Assembly (NCBI RefSeq): GCF_014652275.1
Contig: NZ_BMYM01000004.1
Coordinates: 21,382-85,381, forward strand
Length of the DNA: 64,000 nucleotides
DNA from: Parahalioglobus pacificus
GTDB taxonomy: Bacteria > Pseudomonadota > Gammaproteobacteria > Pseudomonadales > Halieaceae
Direction: 5' to 3'
This document shows, piece after piece, positions 29,913 through 40,947 of this stretch. The translations under genes and the position numbers were made by a program. The first letter of the stretch is position 1. Every line of letters starts with the position of its first letter. Below the pieces are notes generated by a model that made no database searches, was not told the origin of the DNA, and saw only the letters and a program-made list of their open reading frames with translations.

Positions 29913-29941
29913 TTGGTAATGAAATTGCATCTGTTTATACT
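29913..29941 (+). promoter_or_regulatory. Predicted sigma70-like promoter of the 13-gene cluster
   Basis: TTGGTA at 29913-29918 and TATACT at 29936-29941 are separated by exactly 17 bases, about 53 bp before the first start codon of the cluster. No other equally good candidate is seen in the 145-bp divergent gap. Confidence 0.55.
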
Positions 29942-29993
29942 CACTCGGGTGGCTGTCAGACGCCTCTAAAACGAACTAACACGCGCTGAAAAC

Positions 29994-31380
29994 ATGTCGA
30001 CATCATCGCAGTCACGCAAACGACTACATCTGCCCGGCCTAATTCCTGGCCTCATCGTGTTGGCTCTCAGCCACGAGACCTGGGCACAGGATAGCGCTGC
30101 GACCGTTACAGCGGAGGACATTCCGCTAGAGAGCGAACAAGCACCGATAGTGAGTGGGCAGGAATCCAACGACACTATCGGACAGACAAGCACCGCACCG
30201 GACCTTGACGACCCCCAAACTGCTGACACCCAGCCAGGGCCAGACGAGCCGGCACCGGCGCTTTCTGAGGCCGAGCAAGCGCAGGTGATCGCCGATAGCG
30301 TGGCAGTCAGTCAATATCGCGACGTGATAGACACGCTCGAAGTCGAGGGCGGTGCCTATGCGCAACAGTTACCCGAGCAGTTACTGGGATTAGGGCTCTC
30401 CCTTCAACAGCAGGGCAGGCACCCGGAGGCCATAGACGCCTTTAAGCGAGGTGTACACCTGTCGCGCATCAATGATGGGCTCTATGGCGCCGGACAGTTG
30501 CCATTGCTGGAAGCGCAAATCACCAGCCACGTCGCCCAGGGGGAATTTGAAGAGGCCGACGAGCGCCAAACCTACCTTTACCGCGTGCAACGCCGCACCA
30601 TGGGGGTGGGCGATGCGCGTGTGAATGCTCTCATGCAACAGGCGCAATGGCAGCGCCAGGCCTATGAACTGGGGCTGAGTGAATACGGTTTCACCCGACT
30701 GCTGGCCATGTGGGATCTGTATCGCCAGGCACTCACAGATATCGCTGACCGGGAGGGTGAAAACTCGCCCAAGCTGCTCGAACCACTGTACGGCATGCTC
30801 CGTTCCCAATACCTGATTGCCGGGTTCTCCGGCGAGATGGCGTCAGGGGGCTTCACCAGTGAAGCCTTCGGCGCACGTCAGGAAGAGAACCGCTTCAACG
30901 CCTACAAGACCAGCGCCTACAAGCGTGGGCAGTCAGTGATCAATGCGATCTACAACCTTAACCAGCAGAACAGCGACGGCAATAAACTGCAGTCTGCGCG
31001 CGATCTGCGCATGCTGGGTGATTGGCAGTTCTGGCACGGGCGCAAAGACGGCGCATTGACGACGTATCGCACAGCGATCATGGAACTTGCTGAGCGCGAC
31101 GATGCCCAAGAACAGACACAGCGCCTGTTTGGCAACGCTGAACCCCTGCCAAATTTGGCGGGTGTAAGGGCACTACCCGACACGGGCAGCCCAGAACAGG
31201 CCGATTTGCTGCTAGAATTTGGTGTGACAGCAGGCGGGCGAGTTGTGGATCTGGACAGGGTCGACGAGGGCCCGGAGTCATCCAAGATTAACCGCTTGAT
31301 GCGCCAGCTACGCAACACCCGGTTCCGCCCACGATTTGAGGAGGGTGAGCCGGTAGACAGTGAGATCACCGGGTGGGCCT

Positions 31381-31400
<20 letters not shown>
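29994..31400 (+). CDS. Cluster gene 1: periplasmic TPR-like protein with TonB-C-like end
   Basis: 468 residues. An N-terminal hydrophobic segment (LIPGLIVLALSHETWAQ) looks like a signal peptide. An acidic, Pro-rich linker follows (about 35-95), then helical TPR-like repeats (LGLGLSLQQQGRHPEAIDAFKRGVHL, LLAMWDLYRQALTDIADREG). The final 60 residues (LLLEFGVTAGGRVVDLDRVD... MRQLRNTRFRPRFEEGEPV) match the pattern of a TonB C-terminal domain. Probably a periplasmic scaffold that couples to the outer membrane. First gene of the cluster; its 3' end overlaps the next gene by 20 bp. Confidence 0.8.
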
Positions 31401-32651
<1,251 letters not shown>

Positions 32652-32655
<4 letters not shown>

Positions 32656-33866
32656 TGAGGCGAACGCTGCACTGCATTGTTGGCCTGGCCCTGGCTCTGA
32701 CCCTCACCGGCTGCGTTAACCACACGGTAAAAAGCACCTCGGTTCCCGCCATCGAAACTGCCAGCACGGCGGTGCCGGAAGGTCAGTTACTGGACGTCGG
32801 TATCGCCGTGTTCGACCCGGGTTTGGACGATTACGATGAAGGGCAGCAGATCTACCCGGAGGTACGCAAGGCCGAAGCCCGGTACATGCCCAACCTGCTT
32901 GCAGAGGCCATGCAAAACAGCGGTGCCTGGGGTGCCGTGAGGGTGATGCCCGGCGAAGCGTCCATCACTGACCTGGTGGTCGAGGGCACGATCCTGGCCT
33001 CCAATGGTGAAGAGCTGCAATTAATGATCACCGCGACCGACTCCACCGGTCGTGTATGGCTAAATCGAAAGTACACCGGTAATGCCAGTCGCTACGCGTA
33101 CAACAGCACAACCCGTACCGTTTACGACCCCTTCCAGGCGGTCTACAACACCATCGCTAATGACCTGTTAAAACAGCAGGAAGCGTTGGCAGGGCAGGAC
33201 CGCGAGAAAATACGAACAGTGACCGAGCTGCTGTTTGCTCAGGACTTTTCCGAGGAAGCCTTTGCCGGCTATCTGAACAAATCACGTCGAGGTGAATACC
33301 AGATTCAGCGCCTGCCGGCAGAGGAAGACCCCATGTTGGAGCGGGTCAGGAGCATCCGAGAGCGCGATCTGGTTTTTATCGATACGCTGCAGGACTATTA
33401 CGGCAGCTTTAACGGGCAGATGTACGGTCCCTATCAAGAGTGGCGCAAACTGAGCTACGAAGAAACCATCGCCCTGCAGGAGCTGCGTGCGGAAAGCACG
33501 CGTCGGCTGATCGCTGGCGGCATTGCTGTGCTGGCCGGCGTAGCAGCCGCCGGCGGCGGTGACTCAGCGACGCGCACCGCGGGCAATGTAGCGGTGATTG
33601 GCGGCGGCTATCTGCTCAAAAGTGGCCTTGAAAAGCGCGCTGAAGCAGAGATTCATGTTCAGGCCCTGGAAGAACTGGGACTTTCGCTGGAGGCTGAAAT
33701 CACGCCCTCTGTGATCGAGCTGGAAGATCGTACTGTCATGCTCAGCGGCAATGTTGAAGACCAATATGACCAGTGGCGTGAGCTGCTCGCTGAGATTTAT
33801 CGCGCCGAGATCGGCGAGCTGGCACTGCCGGAGGCCAATCAGGCCGACAATTCTTCCGCGCAGTAG
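32652..33866 (+). CDS. Cluster gene 3: lipoprotein with CsgG/LpoB-like alpha/beta segment
   Basis: 404 residues. Signal and lipobox LTGC (LALTLTGCVNHT). Residues about 45-150 (LLDVGIAVFDPG, EARYMPNLLAEAMQNSGAWG AVRV, DLVVEGTILASNGEELQLMI) show the alternating pattern of small periplasmic alpha/beta domains seen in CsgG or LpoB-like lipoproteins; this is only a resemblance. A Gly-rich hydrophobic helix (LIAGGIAVLAGVAAAGGG) near residue 285 could be membrane-inserting. The start overlaps the previous stop (ATGA). Not recognised. Confidence 0.78.
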
Positions 33867-33894
33867 GCAGTACGGCAGAAACCCAAGGACACGC

Positions 33895-35448
33895 ATGTCT
33901 CCCGACAACAACCCTGTCAAACCGACGCCGTTTGAGGCCATTCCTGCAGCCGCGCCCACAGGTAGCGCTCAGGAAGGCAGTACCACCGCAGCTGATAAGT
34001 CACCGCCGGCCTGGGTTGTCCCCGCATTGGGCGCGCTTGTGGTGCTTGCCTTGGTTGTCGTGTTCCTGCTCCCGTCGTTGGTTGAGCCACGCTCTGCGTC
34101 CAGTCCGGCAACTGAAACAGAAAGCGCCAGTACAGAGCAAGACAGCGCGACCCCGCCGTCCAGCAGCAACAAACCCAAAACGCCCGTCGAGGAAGCGTCG
34201 CCGTGGTCGGATGCGCAACTGGCCAGACTCCGTAAGGAGGCGCAGGAGGTGCTCGGGGAGCTGCTGGACGTACAGGCGCGCCTCGAGGAGCGCGGCGTCG
34301 AGCAGTGGGCGCCGGAGCCTTTTCAATCAGCATTAGCCAGTGCACAGGCAGCCGACGAGCTCTACAAGACGCGAGAATTTGAACAGGCAACGCAAGGCTA
34401 CCGCGAGGCTTTGGCTGCGCTGCAGGCACTGGGAAACGGCATTCCTGACGCGCTTGCCGCGCAACAGTCCGCGGCACTCGATGCCATTGAAGCGCTGGAA
34501 CCTGAGGCCGCGGAGCAGGCATTAACCCTCGCTGAGCTGTTAGGGCCTGGCGATACAACCAACGCTGGCCTTCAGGCAAGGGTCAGTGTCTTGCCTCAGT
34601 TGATTGAGAGCATACAAACCGCGCAAGCTGCAGAGGCCGACGGTGACCTTGTGCAGGCGCTATCAGAATTAGACACTGCAGTTGGACTGGACGGCCAGCA
34701 CACCTACGCGGCACAGGAGCAGACACGCGTCAGCCAGGCACTGCTTACGCGTAACTTTAACGACGCCATGAGCGACGGCTACACGGCCCTGGATGAGGGG
34801 CGCTTCGACACCGCACGCAAGGCATTCAATCGCGCCGCCGGGCTGGTTCCCGGTTCATCAGAAGCAGCGACCGCACTGGCAGAAGTAGCCAGTGCGCAGA
34901 CCGCGAGCCGCCTCACCCGTTTAAGAGCCAGCGGAGAACGCGCTGAAAACAGTGAATCCTGGGCAGACGCGGTAAAAGCCTATGAGGAAGCACTGGCCAT
35001 TGATAGCAACCTACTCTATGCCATCGAGGGCTTGCAGCGGGCCCAACCGCGAGCCCGACTGGACAAGCAGTTCCGCACGGCCTTGGAAGACCCCAACCGA
35101 CTGTCTGACATCAATGTCGCAAATGCGACACAACAGCTGCTCGATCAGGCCAAGCGCCTGTCACCGCGCGGCCCGATACTGGCGCAGCAGATCAGCGGAT
35201 TGGAGCAGGCGCTGGCAAAGGCAAACACTGAACTGCCCGTTACCCTTCGGTCCGATGGGGCAACACAGGTCACTGTGTTTAAAGTGGCGCGGCTGGGGAC
35301 CTTTAATGAGCGACAGCTGTCGCTGCGCCCCGGCACCTATACCGCCGTAGGCACGCGAACCGGCTACCGCGACGTCAGGCGCACCTTCACTCTGAGCCAC
35401 AACGGCGGCAACGACCCCATATTGATTGCCTGCACTGAGCCAATTTGA
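33895..35448 (+). CDS. Cluster gene 4: single-pass membrane TPR protein with PEGA-like end
   Basis: 517 residues from ATG 33895; the frame is open further upstream inside gene 3 but without family sense. One membrane helix (WVVPALGALVVLALVVVFLLP) at residues 38-60 follows a Pro-rich cytoplasmic start. An acidic/Ser-rich linker, coiled-coil and TPR-like helices follow (LARLRKEAQEVLGELLDVQARL, YRE ALAALQALG, FNRAAGLVPGSSEAATALAEV). The last about 80 residues (RQLSLRPGTYTAVGTRTGYRDVR) read like a PEGA-type beta domain. Its stop overlaps the next start (TGATG). Confidence 0.8.
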   Translation: MSPDNNPVKPTPFEAIPAAAPTGSAQEGSTTAADKSPPAWVVPALGALVVLALVVVFLLPSLVEPRSASSPATETESASTEQDSATPPSSSNKPKTPVEEASPWSDAQLARLRKEAQEVLGELLDVQARLEERGVEQWAPEPFQSALASAQAADELYKTREFEQATQGYREALAALQALGNGIPDALAAQQSAALDAIEALEPEAAEQALTLAELLGPGDTTNAGLQARVSVLPQLIESIQTAQAAEADGDLVQALSELDTAVGLDGQHTYAAQEQTRVSQALLTRNFNDAMSDGYTALDEGRFDTARKAFNRAAGLVPGSSEAATALAEVASAQTASRLTRLRASGERAENSESWADAVKAYEEALAIDSNLLYAIEGLQRAQPRARLDKQFRTALEDPNRLSDINVANATQQLLDQAKRLSPRGPILAQQISGLEQALAKANTELPVTLRSDGATQVTVFKVARLGTFNERQLSLRPGTYTAVGTRTGYRDVRRTFTLSHNGGNDPILIACTEPI

Positions 35449-37517
35449 TGAGGCAACCCTCCAAGGATCAAAGCGGGGCTATCGCGCCCAGCGCCTTCCA
35501 GCCCCTGTCAGACGCCAGTGCTGCGCCAAAAAAGCGGCAGAGCCCGCTGCGCTGGGGCGCGGGTCTGATCGCACTGGCCTTTCTGTTAGTGATGGGTTTT
35601 CTGTTCACGTCCCACTCGGTGCAAGTGACGGTCATCGCGACCAGCGAACCCGACATCAGTATCGATGGCCTGGCGGTCCCTTTTGGCAGCCGCTATCTGA
35701 TGCGTCCCGGTGACTACGGATTGACCGTCAATGCGCCCGGCTATTACCCCTTTGCCGAGACGGTTAGCGTCACACGCGAGGATGTACAGGTATTCGAGGT
35801 GGTTATGCAGCCGCTACCGGGGCGGCTCACTATTTCGAGCGTGCCGGAGGGCGCACGTGTTCTCATCGACGGCGAGTCCATCGGGCGTACGCCCCTGGAT
35901 CAGGCAAAGGTCGATGCGGGCGAGCACGAACTCACCCTTGAGGCTGAACGCTACCAGACGCTGACCATGGCGCTGGATGTCGAGGGCCGGGATCGCCAGC
36001 AACAGCTTTCGCTGTCGTTGGAACCTGACTGGGCTGAAGTGACGGTCGCGACCGCGCCAGCTGGCGCCACCCTATTGCTCGATGGCGAGCCTTCGGGAAC
36101 AACCCCAGCGACGCTGGAGATCTTGTCGGGCGAACGGCAGTTGATGCTGCAGTTGGCAACTTACAGCGATGCAGTCATCGATCTATCGGTCGTAGCCGGG
36201 CAGCCACAGGATCTGGGTACGCTGACACTGGATCCGGCGGAGGGTCTGTTGCAGGTGAGCAGCAACCCCAGCGGGGCCAACGTGACGCTCGACGGAGAAT
36301 TCCTTGGGCAAACACCTTTGGAAATCGCCGTGGCCCCGAGCCGCGACCAGCGCCTGGTGCTCTCTCGACCGGGTTACCGCCGTCACAGCGAAGTGATCAA
36401 CATGGCGGCGGGCACGCAGGATCAGCGAGAGATCCGTTTGCGCGCGCAGCTGGGCGAGGTACGATTTGAGGTCTCCCCCAGCAATGCCGTTCTCAAGATC
36501 AACGGGAAAGCGCGTGGCACGGGTAGCCAAACTCTCTCGCTACCGGCCTTCGAACATACAGTGGAAGTCTCGCTGGACGGCTATGCCACCACACGGGGTA
36601 AAGTCACTCCAAGGCCGGGGCTGGAGCAGCGCATGGCGTTTACGCTGCAAACCCGCGATGCAGCGCGCCTGGCCGCCATCAAACCCCAGGTCACCAGCGC
36701 TCTTGGTCAGACGCTTCTGTTGTTCAACCCCGCGGCCTCATCACGCAGTGAATTCACCATGGGCGCCTCACGCCGCGAGCCAGGCCGGCGAGCAAACGAG
36801 GTACTGCGCCCGGTGAAGCTGGAGCGCATGTTCTACTTGCAAACCACAGAAGTAACCAATGCCCAGTTCCGGCAATTCCAAAGCGAGCACAACTCGGGCC
36901 AGATTGAAGGCAACAGCCTTAACCGGGAACACCAGCCCGCCGTGCAGGTTAGCTGGCAGCAGGCCACGCAGTTTGCAAACTGGCTAAGTCGACGGGAAGG
37001 GATAACCCCGTTCTACCGCGAAACCAACGGCATTGTTACAGGATTCAATCCTTCGTCGACGGGCTACCGGCTGCCAACGGAGGCAGAGTGGGCCTGGGCT
37101 GCCAGGGTGAAAGGCGAAGCCCTGCAAAAATTTAACTGGGGTGACGTGTTCCCGCCCACAGATAAAGTAGGCAATTTCGCAGACAATACCTCCCAGTATG
37201 TCACTGGGCGCATCCTGAACGGCTATACAGACGGCTATGTCGTCAGCGCACCAGTGGGAAGCTTCCCACCGAATCACAATAAGCTGTATGACATCGGCGG
37301 TAATGTCGCTGAGTGGATTCACGACGTGTATACCATTCCCTCAGCCAATAGCACGCTGCAGGTAGATCCTCTCGGCGAGCAGAGTGGCGACAACTACGTG
37401 ATACGAGGCGCTAGCTGGTCACTGAGCAAACTGGCTGAGCTGCGGCTGTCCTATCGGGATTATGGGCAAGCCGGCCGTGATGACGTAGGATTTCGATTGG
37501 CTCGTTATGCGGAGTAA
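35448..37517 (+). CDS. Cluster gene 5: membrane protein with five PEGA repeats and a cysteine-free FGE-sulfatase fold
   Basis: 689 residues. One membrane helix (GLIALAFLLVMGFLFTSH) near residues 35-55, then five PEGA-type repeats, for example ISIDGLAVPFGSRYLMRPGD, VLIDGESIGRTPLD, LLLDGEPSGTTPA and VTLDGEFLGQTPLE. The C-terminal about 260 residues are a formylglycine-generating-enzyme fold (FYLQTTEVTNAQFRQFQ, YRLPTEAEWAWAAR, LYDIGGNVAEWIHDVY, VIRGASWSL). The protein contains no cysteine at all, so the FGE copper/cysteine chemistry cannot occur; a binding or structural role is likely. Faces the periplasm by topology. Confidence 0.88.
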   Translation: MRQPSKDQSGAIAPSAFQPLSDASAAPKKRQSPLRWGAGLIALAFLLVMGFLFTSHSVQVTVIATSEPDISIDGLAVPFGSRYLMRPGDYGLTVNAPGYYPFAETVSVTREDVQVFEVVMQPLPGRLTISSVPEGARVLIDGESIGRTPLDQAKVDAGEHELTLEAERYQTLTMALDVEGRDRQQQLSLSLEPDWAEVTVATAPAGATLLLDGEPSGTTPATLEILSGERQLMLQLATYSDAVIDLSVVAGQPQDLGTLTLDPAEGLLQVSSNPSGANVTLDGEFLGQTPLEIAVAPSRDQRLVLSRPGYRRHSEVINMAAGTQDQREIRLRAQLGEVRFEVSPSNAVLKINGKARGTGSQTLSLPAFEHTVEVSLDGYATTRGKVTPRPGLEQRMAFTLQTRDAARLAAIKPQVTSALGQTLLLFNPAASSRSEFTMGASRREPGRRANEVLRPVKLERMFYLQTTEVTNAQFRQFQSEHNSGQIEGNSLNREHQPAVQVSWQQATQFANWLSRREGITPFYRETNGIVTGFNPSSTGYRLPTEAEWAWAARVKGEALQKFNWGDVFPPTDKVGNFADNTSQYVTGRILNGYTDGYVVSAPVGSFPPNHNKLYDIGGNVAEWIHDVYTIPSANSTLQVDPLGEQSGDNYVIRGASWSLSKLAELRLSYRDYGQAGRDDVGFRLARYAE

Positions 37518-37520
37518 ACG

Positions 37521-37754
37521 ATGAGAAAGCCGATTGTCACAGGCGCTCTGACAGCACTGTTATTGGCCGCTGCCGCTGCCATCTCGCAGGACGCAGCGGA
37601 ACCTGAGAGCGATGAAAGCGTCAAATCAGCCAGCGAAGAGCCACCAGCAGCTGCACCCGAGGCATCGTCATTACCGGAGCCGGGTGCATTGGACTACGAG
37701 TCCTCCGAGCAAATTTCAGAAGACAAGTCGGTATCTTTCCCGATTGATATATAG
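37521..37754 (+). CDS. Cluster gene 6: small exported acidic protein
   Basis: 77 residues with a signal-like start (GALTALLLAAAAAISQ) and a short acidic, Ser/Glu/Pro-rich mature chain. The three-base gap to gene 5 and ten-base gap to gene 7 suggest it is translated with them. Unknown function. Confidence 0.75.
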   Translation: MRKPIVTGALTALLLAAAAAISQDAAEPESDESVKSASEEPPAAAPEASSLPEPGALDYESSEQISEDKSVSFPIDI

Positions 37755-37763
37755 GATCCATTG

Positions 37764-38561
37764 ATGAAGAACCGTCTGTCCTCCGAGTTCATTTTCCAGC
37801 TTTTTGCACTACTGATTGCAGTCATAGTGGTGCATGCCGTCTATGTTGGGGTCATCAGGCCCAGCGCCGACGCACAGTTGCAGCAGCAAGCCGAGCTGCA
37901 AGCCGCGGGTGAGGATTTTGTCCCCGAGCGGACACTGGCCGTGGTGATCCGTGACTTCGAGCAGGAGGCCTGTTTCATTCTGTTGATCTGGGCGCTGGCG
38001 ATTATGGGCTACAAGGGCCGTCGCACCCTGCAGGAGCAGGGCATCGTGGAGCGAAATCTGATCGACATTCCCGACGGCACCAGCGTGTTGCCCGAGGACG
38101 CGCGAGAGTACAGCCGGGCACTGGAGTCACTGCCCAACGAGCAGCAGGACTATCTACTGCCCAGAACCTTACTCGCGGCGCTGCAGCGCTTTGCGACCAC
38201 CGGCAGCATTCAGGCGGTATCCGATACCATCAAGGAACAGTGCGAGGTTGAGTCAGACCGACTGGACTCGGAACTATCCATGGTGCGTTACATCGCATGG
38301 GCAATCCCTTCCATCGGGTTTATCGGCACGGTGCGCGGTATCGGCGACGCACTGGGCCAGGCCTACAAGGCCGTAGAGGGTGATATATCCGGCGTTACCG
38401 TGAGTCTGGGGGTGGCCTTCAACAGCACCTTTGTGGCGCTGGTACTTTCCATCATCATCATGTTCTGCCTGCATCAGTTGCAGCTCTCACAGGAGCGCCT
38501 TGTGCTCGATGCGCAGCGCTATGCGGACAAGCGCCTGATGCGTCACCTCGTGGCAGGCTGA
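37764..38561 (+). CDS. Cluster gene 7: MotA/TolQ/ExbB-family ion channel subunit
   Basis: 265 residues from ATG 37764. Membrane helices at about 9-30, 62-82, 172-190 and 203-228. The channel signature is IPSIGFIGTVRGIGDALGQAYK followed by TVSLGVAFNSTFVALVLSIIIM, as in MotA/TolQ/ExbB. A large cytoplasmic part lies between the second and third helices. These proteins form a pentamer around a dimer of MotB/TolR/ExbD partners and use ion flow to drive motion. Partner candidates are the two VWA proteins downstream. Confidence 0.9.
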   Translation: MKNRLSSEFIFQLFALLIAVIVVHAVYVGVIRPSADAQLQQQAELQAAGEDFVPERTLAVVIRDFEQEACFILLIWALAIMGYKGRRTLQEQGIVERNLIDIPDGTSVLPEDAREYSRALESLPNEQQDYLLPRTLLAALQRFATTGSIQAVSDTIKEQCEVESDRLDSELSMVRYIAWAIPSIGFIGTVRGIGDALGQAYKAVEGDISGVTVSLGVAFNSTFVALVLSIIIMFCLHQLQLSQERLVLDAQRYADKRLMRHLVAG

Positions 38562-38575
38562 GTGAAGGATAAGCA

Positions 38576-39838
38576 ATGACCCTGGCGGTACTGGACATTA
38601 ACGACTGCAACCTCCAGCTCTGGGCGGGCAGCCAGCACGCGCAGGGAGCCGGATATGCGCTGTTCAGCAAAGGCGATTACCAGTTTGGTAATGACGCAAG
38701 AGCGCGTGCCAGGCTGGAGCCCCGCAGCACCAATACCCGCTACTGGTGGCAACTGAACACCGAGCCGCTGCAGCCAGCGCTGGGGCCAGCGCGCCACAGC
38801 GCCGATCTTGTTCACGCGCATTTACAGGCTCTACACAGCGATGCGGGTAGACCAGAGCAAGTTGTACTGGCCGTACCGGGTTCTCTGCAGCGGGATCAAC
38901 TGGCATTACTTCTGGGGATCGTTCAGGCATGCCCTTTCAATGCAACGGGACTGGTGAATCGCAGTGTTGCCGCGGCCAGCATGCTGGTGACCAGTGAACG
39001 GGCCTTCCACCTTGAGCTACAACTGCATCAGGCAACGATCACCGAACTGTCTGCCGATGGCGATACCATCACCGCACCAAGGACCCAGCCCCTACCCGGC
39101 TGCGGCATGCTGCAGCTGCAGGAACGGCTGGTGGAGCTCATAGCTGCAGCTTTTATTCGCCAGACACGCTTCGACCCCCGGCGCAAAGCAGACACCGAGC
39201 AGGCCTTGTACGATGTGCTGCCGAAGGTACTGGCTCAGTTGCGCAGCACGGGTGAAACGATCGTCGAGGTATCCGGCAACCGTGCCAGCATCAGCCGCAG
39301 CGCGCTCACTGAGGCCGGGTCACGCTTATTCACCAGCGCTGCAGAAGCCATTGGCGCTAATGCCGCTCACGAGCAGATATTGCTTGATCCGATTGTCGCC
39401 CTGCTACCCGGGATAGACGGACACTTCGCCAATAACCGGGTACTCGCTGAGGACAGCGTGAATCAGGCCGTGCAGCAACACAGGTCCGTCATCGAACAGT
39501 CGACCGATGAGCTGGTATTAACGGGCACCCTGCCCTGCGAAGGCATGACGATCCGGCCCAATGTTGAGGCACTTGCAGACCCTGTGCCGCCCGCACGGCG
39601 CGAAGGCAAAGTCCCCACCCACTTGTTGGTCGGGCAGAGTGCCTATGCACTGGGTGGTCGCAACCACCCTCTGGCGATGGAGGCAACGCAGGAGACATCT
39701 GGCGACTGGGTACTCTCAACGGATGCTTCGGGCCACACCACGCTAAACGATGATCCGTACGCAGGTGAGAATCTTGTGGTCGGAGACACGCTGGTATCCG
39801 AAGGCACTACCGCCCTACTGATCGAGGTCCTCAGCTAG
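38576..39838 (+). CDS. Cluster gene 8: Hsp70-like (ASKHA fold) ATPase-like protein
   Basis: 420 residues, no signal peptide. It looks like an actin/Hsp70-fold protein: a phosphate-1-like start LAVLDINDCNLQLW, then VVLAVPGSLQRDQLALLLGI and GLVNRSVAAASML, matching the Hsp70 pattern of P-loop-like turn and NEPTAAA helix. The phosphate-1 DxG is changed to DIND, so ATP hydrolysis is uncertain. The last about 70 residues (LLVGQSAYALGGRNHPL... NLVVGDTLV) resemble a small beta-sandwich, perhaps FHA-like; low confidence. Cytoplasmic partner of the channel? Confidence 0.7.
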   Translation: MTLAVLDINDCNLQLWAGSQHAQGAGYALFSKGDYQFGNDARARARLEPRSTNTRYWWQLNTEPLQPALGPARHSADLVHAHLQALHSDAGRPEQVVLAVPGSLQRDQLALLLGIVQACPFNATGLVNRSVAAASMLVTSERAFHLELQLHQATITELSADGDTITAPRTQPLPGCGMLQLQERLVELIAAAFIRQTRFDPRRKADTEQALYDVLPKVLAQLRSTGETIVEVSGNRASISRSALTEAGSRLFTSAAEAIGANAAHEQILLDPIVALLPGIDGHFANNRVLAEDSVNQAVQQHRSVIEQSTDELVLTGTLPCEGMTIRPNVEALADPVPPARREGKVPTHLLVGQSAYALGGRNHPLAMEATQETSGDWVLSTDASGHTTLNDDPYAGENLVVGDTLVSEGTTALLIEVLS

Positions 39839-39847
39839 AGGGTTGCC

Positions 39848-40939
39848 ATGGCCAGGAAGAAGCGCGGATTTACAACCTTCAACCTGAGCTTTCTGGACAT
39901 CATGTCCTGTGGATTCGGTGCAGTCGTGCTCGTCTTCCTGATCATTGATCACTCTATAAAGGCCGAAACACAGGATCTGAATAAAGACCTGCTTTCTGAG
40001 GTCAACCTCCTGGAAGAAGATGTCACCGACGGCGAAGCTGGTCTAGTGAGACTGCGCAATACGCTCTCGGATGTGGATCTGCAACTGGTCGAGGCACAGG
40101 GTCGCGCTACCCGCATCACCGAGGAGTTATCGCAGTACGAGGCACTCATTCAGGATATCGCCAGAGACGGCTATACCGACGATGCCGACATCGAGGAGCT
40201 GAAGGCTGAAATTCAATCGCTGGAAGATGAGGTCAAAAAGCTGCGGGAAGCCTCAGAAGCCGAGAGCGGGCGCAGTGCACGCGAGTTCGTCGGCGAAGGC
40301 AATCGGCAGTATCTAACGGGGCTGAATCTCGGCGGGCGTCACATTGCTATCTTGCTGGACGTGTCCTCCAGCATGTTGGCAGACCGACTGGTGAACATCA
40401 TACGACTGCGCAATATGAGCGAGGCTCTGCAGCGCAGTGCCGACAAGTGGGTGCGAGCCGTCAATACAGTCGACTGGCTAACAGCACAGCTGCCGGTCAG
40501 CAGTAATTACCAGGTCATCACTTTTAATACGGAAGCACGCGCCGCGCTGTTTGGCACTGATGGCCAATGGCTGGAGGTAGCGGACCAGGACCAACTGGAG
40601 AAAGTCACTGCGTCTTTGCGCGATACAACGCCCACCGGTGGCACCAGTCTCGAGAACGCTTTCATCGCTTTGCAGCAACTATCCCCAAGCCCGGACAATA
40701 TTTTCCTCATTACCGATGGCCTACCCACACAGGGCACTACCGCGCCGCGTGGCAATACCATTAGCGGTCGCGATAGACAGCGGCTTTACCGTCAGGCCAT
40801 TCGCCAGCTGCCCAGCAACGTCCCCATCAATGTCATCCTCGCGCCCATGGAGGGTGACCCGATGGCGGCGTCTGAGTTCTGGCAACTGGCACAGGTCAGC
40901 CGCGGCTCATTCATGAGCCCATCACAGGACTGGCCCTAG
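39848..40939 (+). CDS. Cluster gene 9: membrane VWA protein with MotB/ExbD-like N-terminus
   Basis: 363 residues. After a basic start (MARKKRGF) comes one membrane helix with an Asp near its beginning: FNLSFLDIMSCGFGAVVLVF (residues about 10-29), then IIDHS. A periplasmic coiled coil (about 40-130) and a VWA domain follow, with a complete MIDAS: DVSSSM, TGGTS and ITDG. The early Asp in the helix mirrors the ion-binding Asp of MotB (AYADFMT). Likely stator partner of gene 7 with a metal-dependent binding head. Confidence 0.87.
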   Translation: MARKKRGFTTFNLSFLDIMSCGFGAVVLVFLIIDHSIKAETQDLNKDLLSEVNLLEEDVTDGEAGLVRLRNTLSDVDLQLVEAQGRATRITEELSQYEALIQDIARDGYTDDADIEELKAEIQSLEDEVKKLREASEAESGRSAREFVGEGNRQYLTGLNLGGRHIAILLDVSSSMLADRLVNIIRLRNMSEALQRSADKWVRAVNTVDWLTAQLPVSSNYQVITFNTEARAALFGTDGQWLEVADQDQLEKVTASLRDTTPTGGTSLENAFIALQQLSPSPDNIFLITDGLPTQGTTAPRGNTISGRDRQRLYRQAIRQLPSNVPINVILAPMEGDPMAASEFWQLAQVSRGSFMSPSQDWP

Positions 40940-40947
40940 GAGTTACC

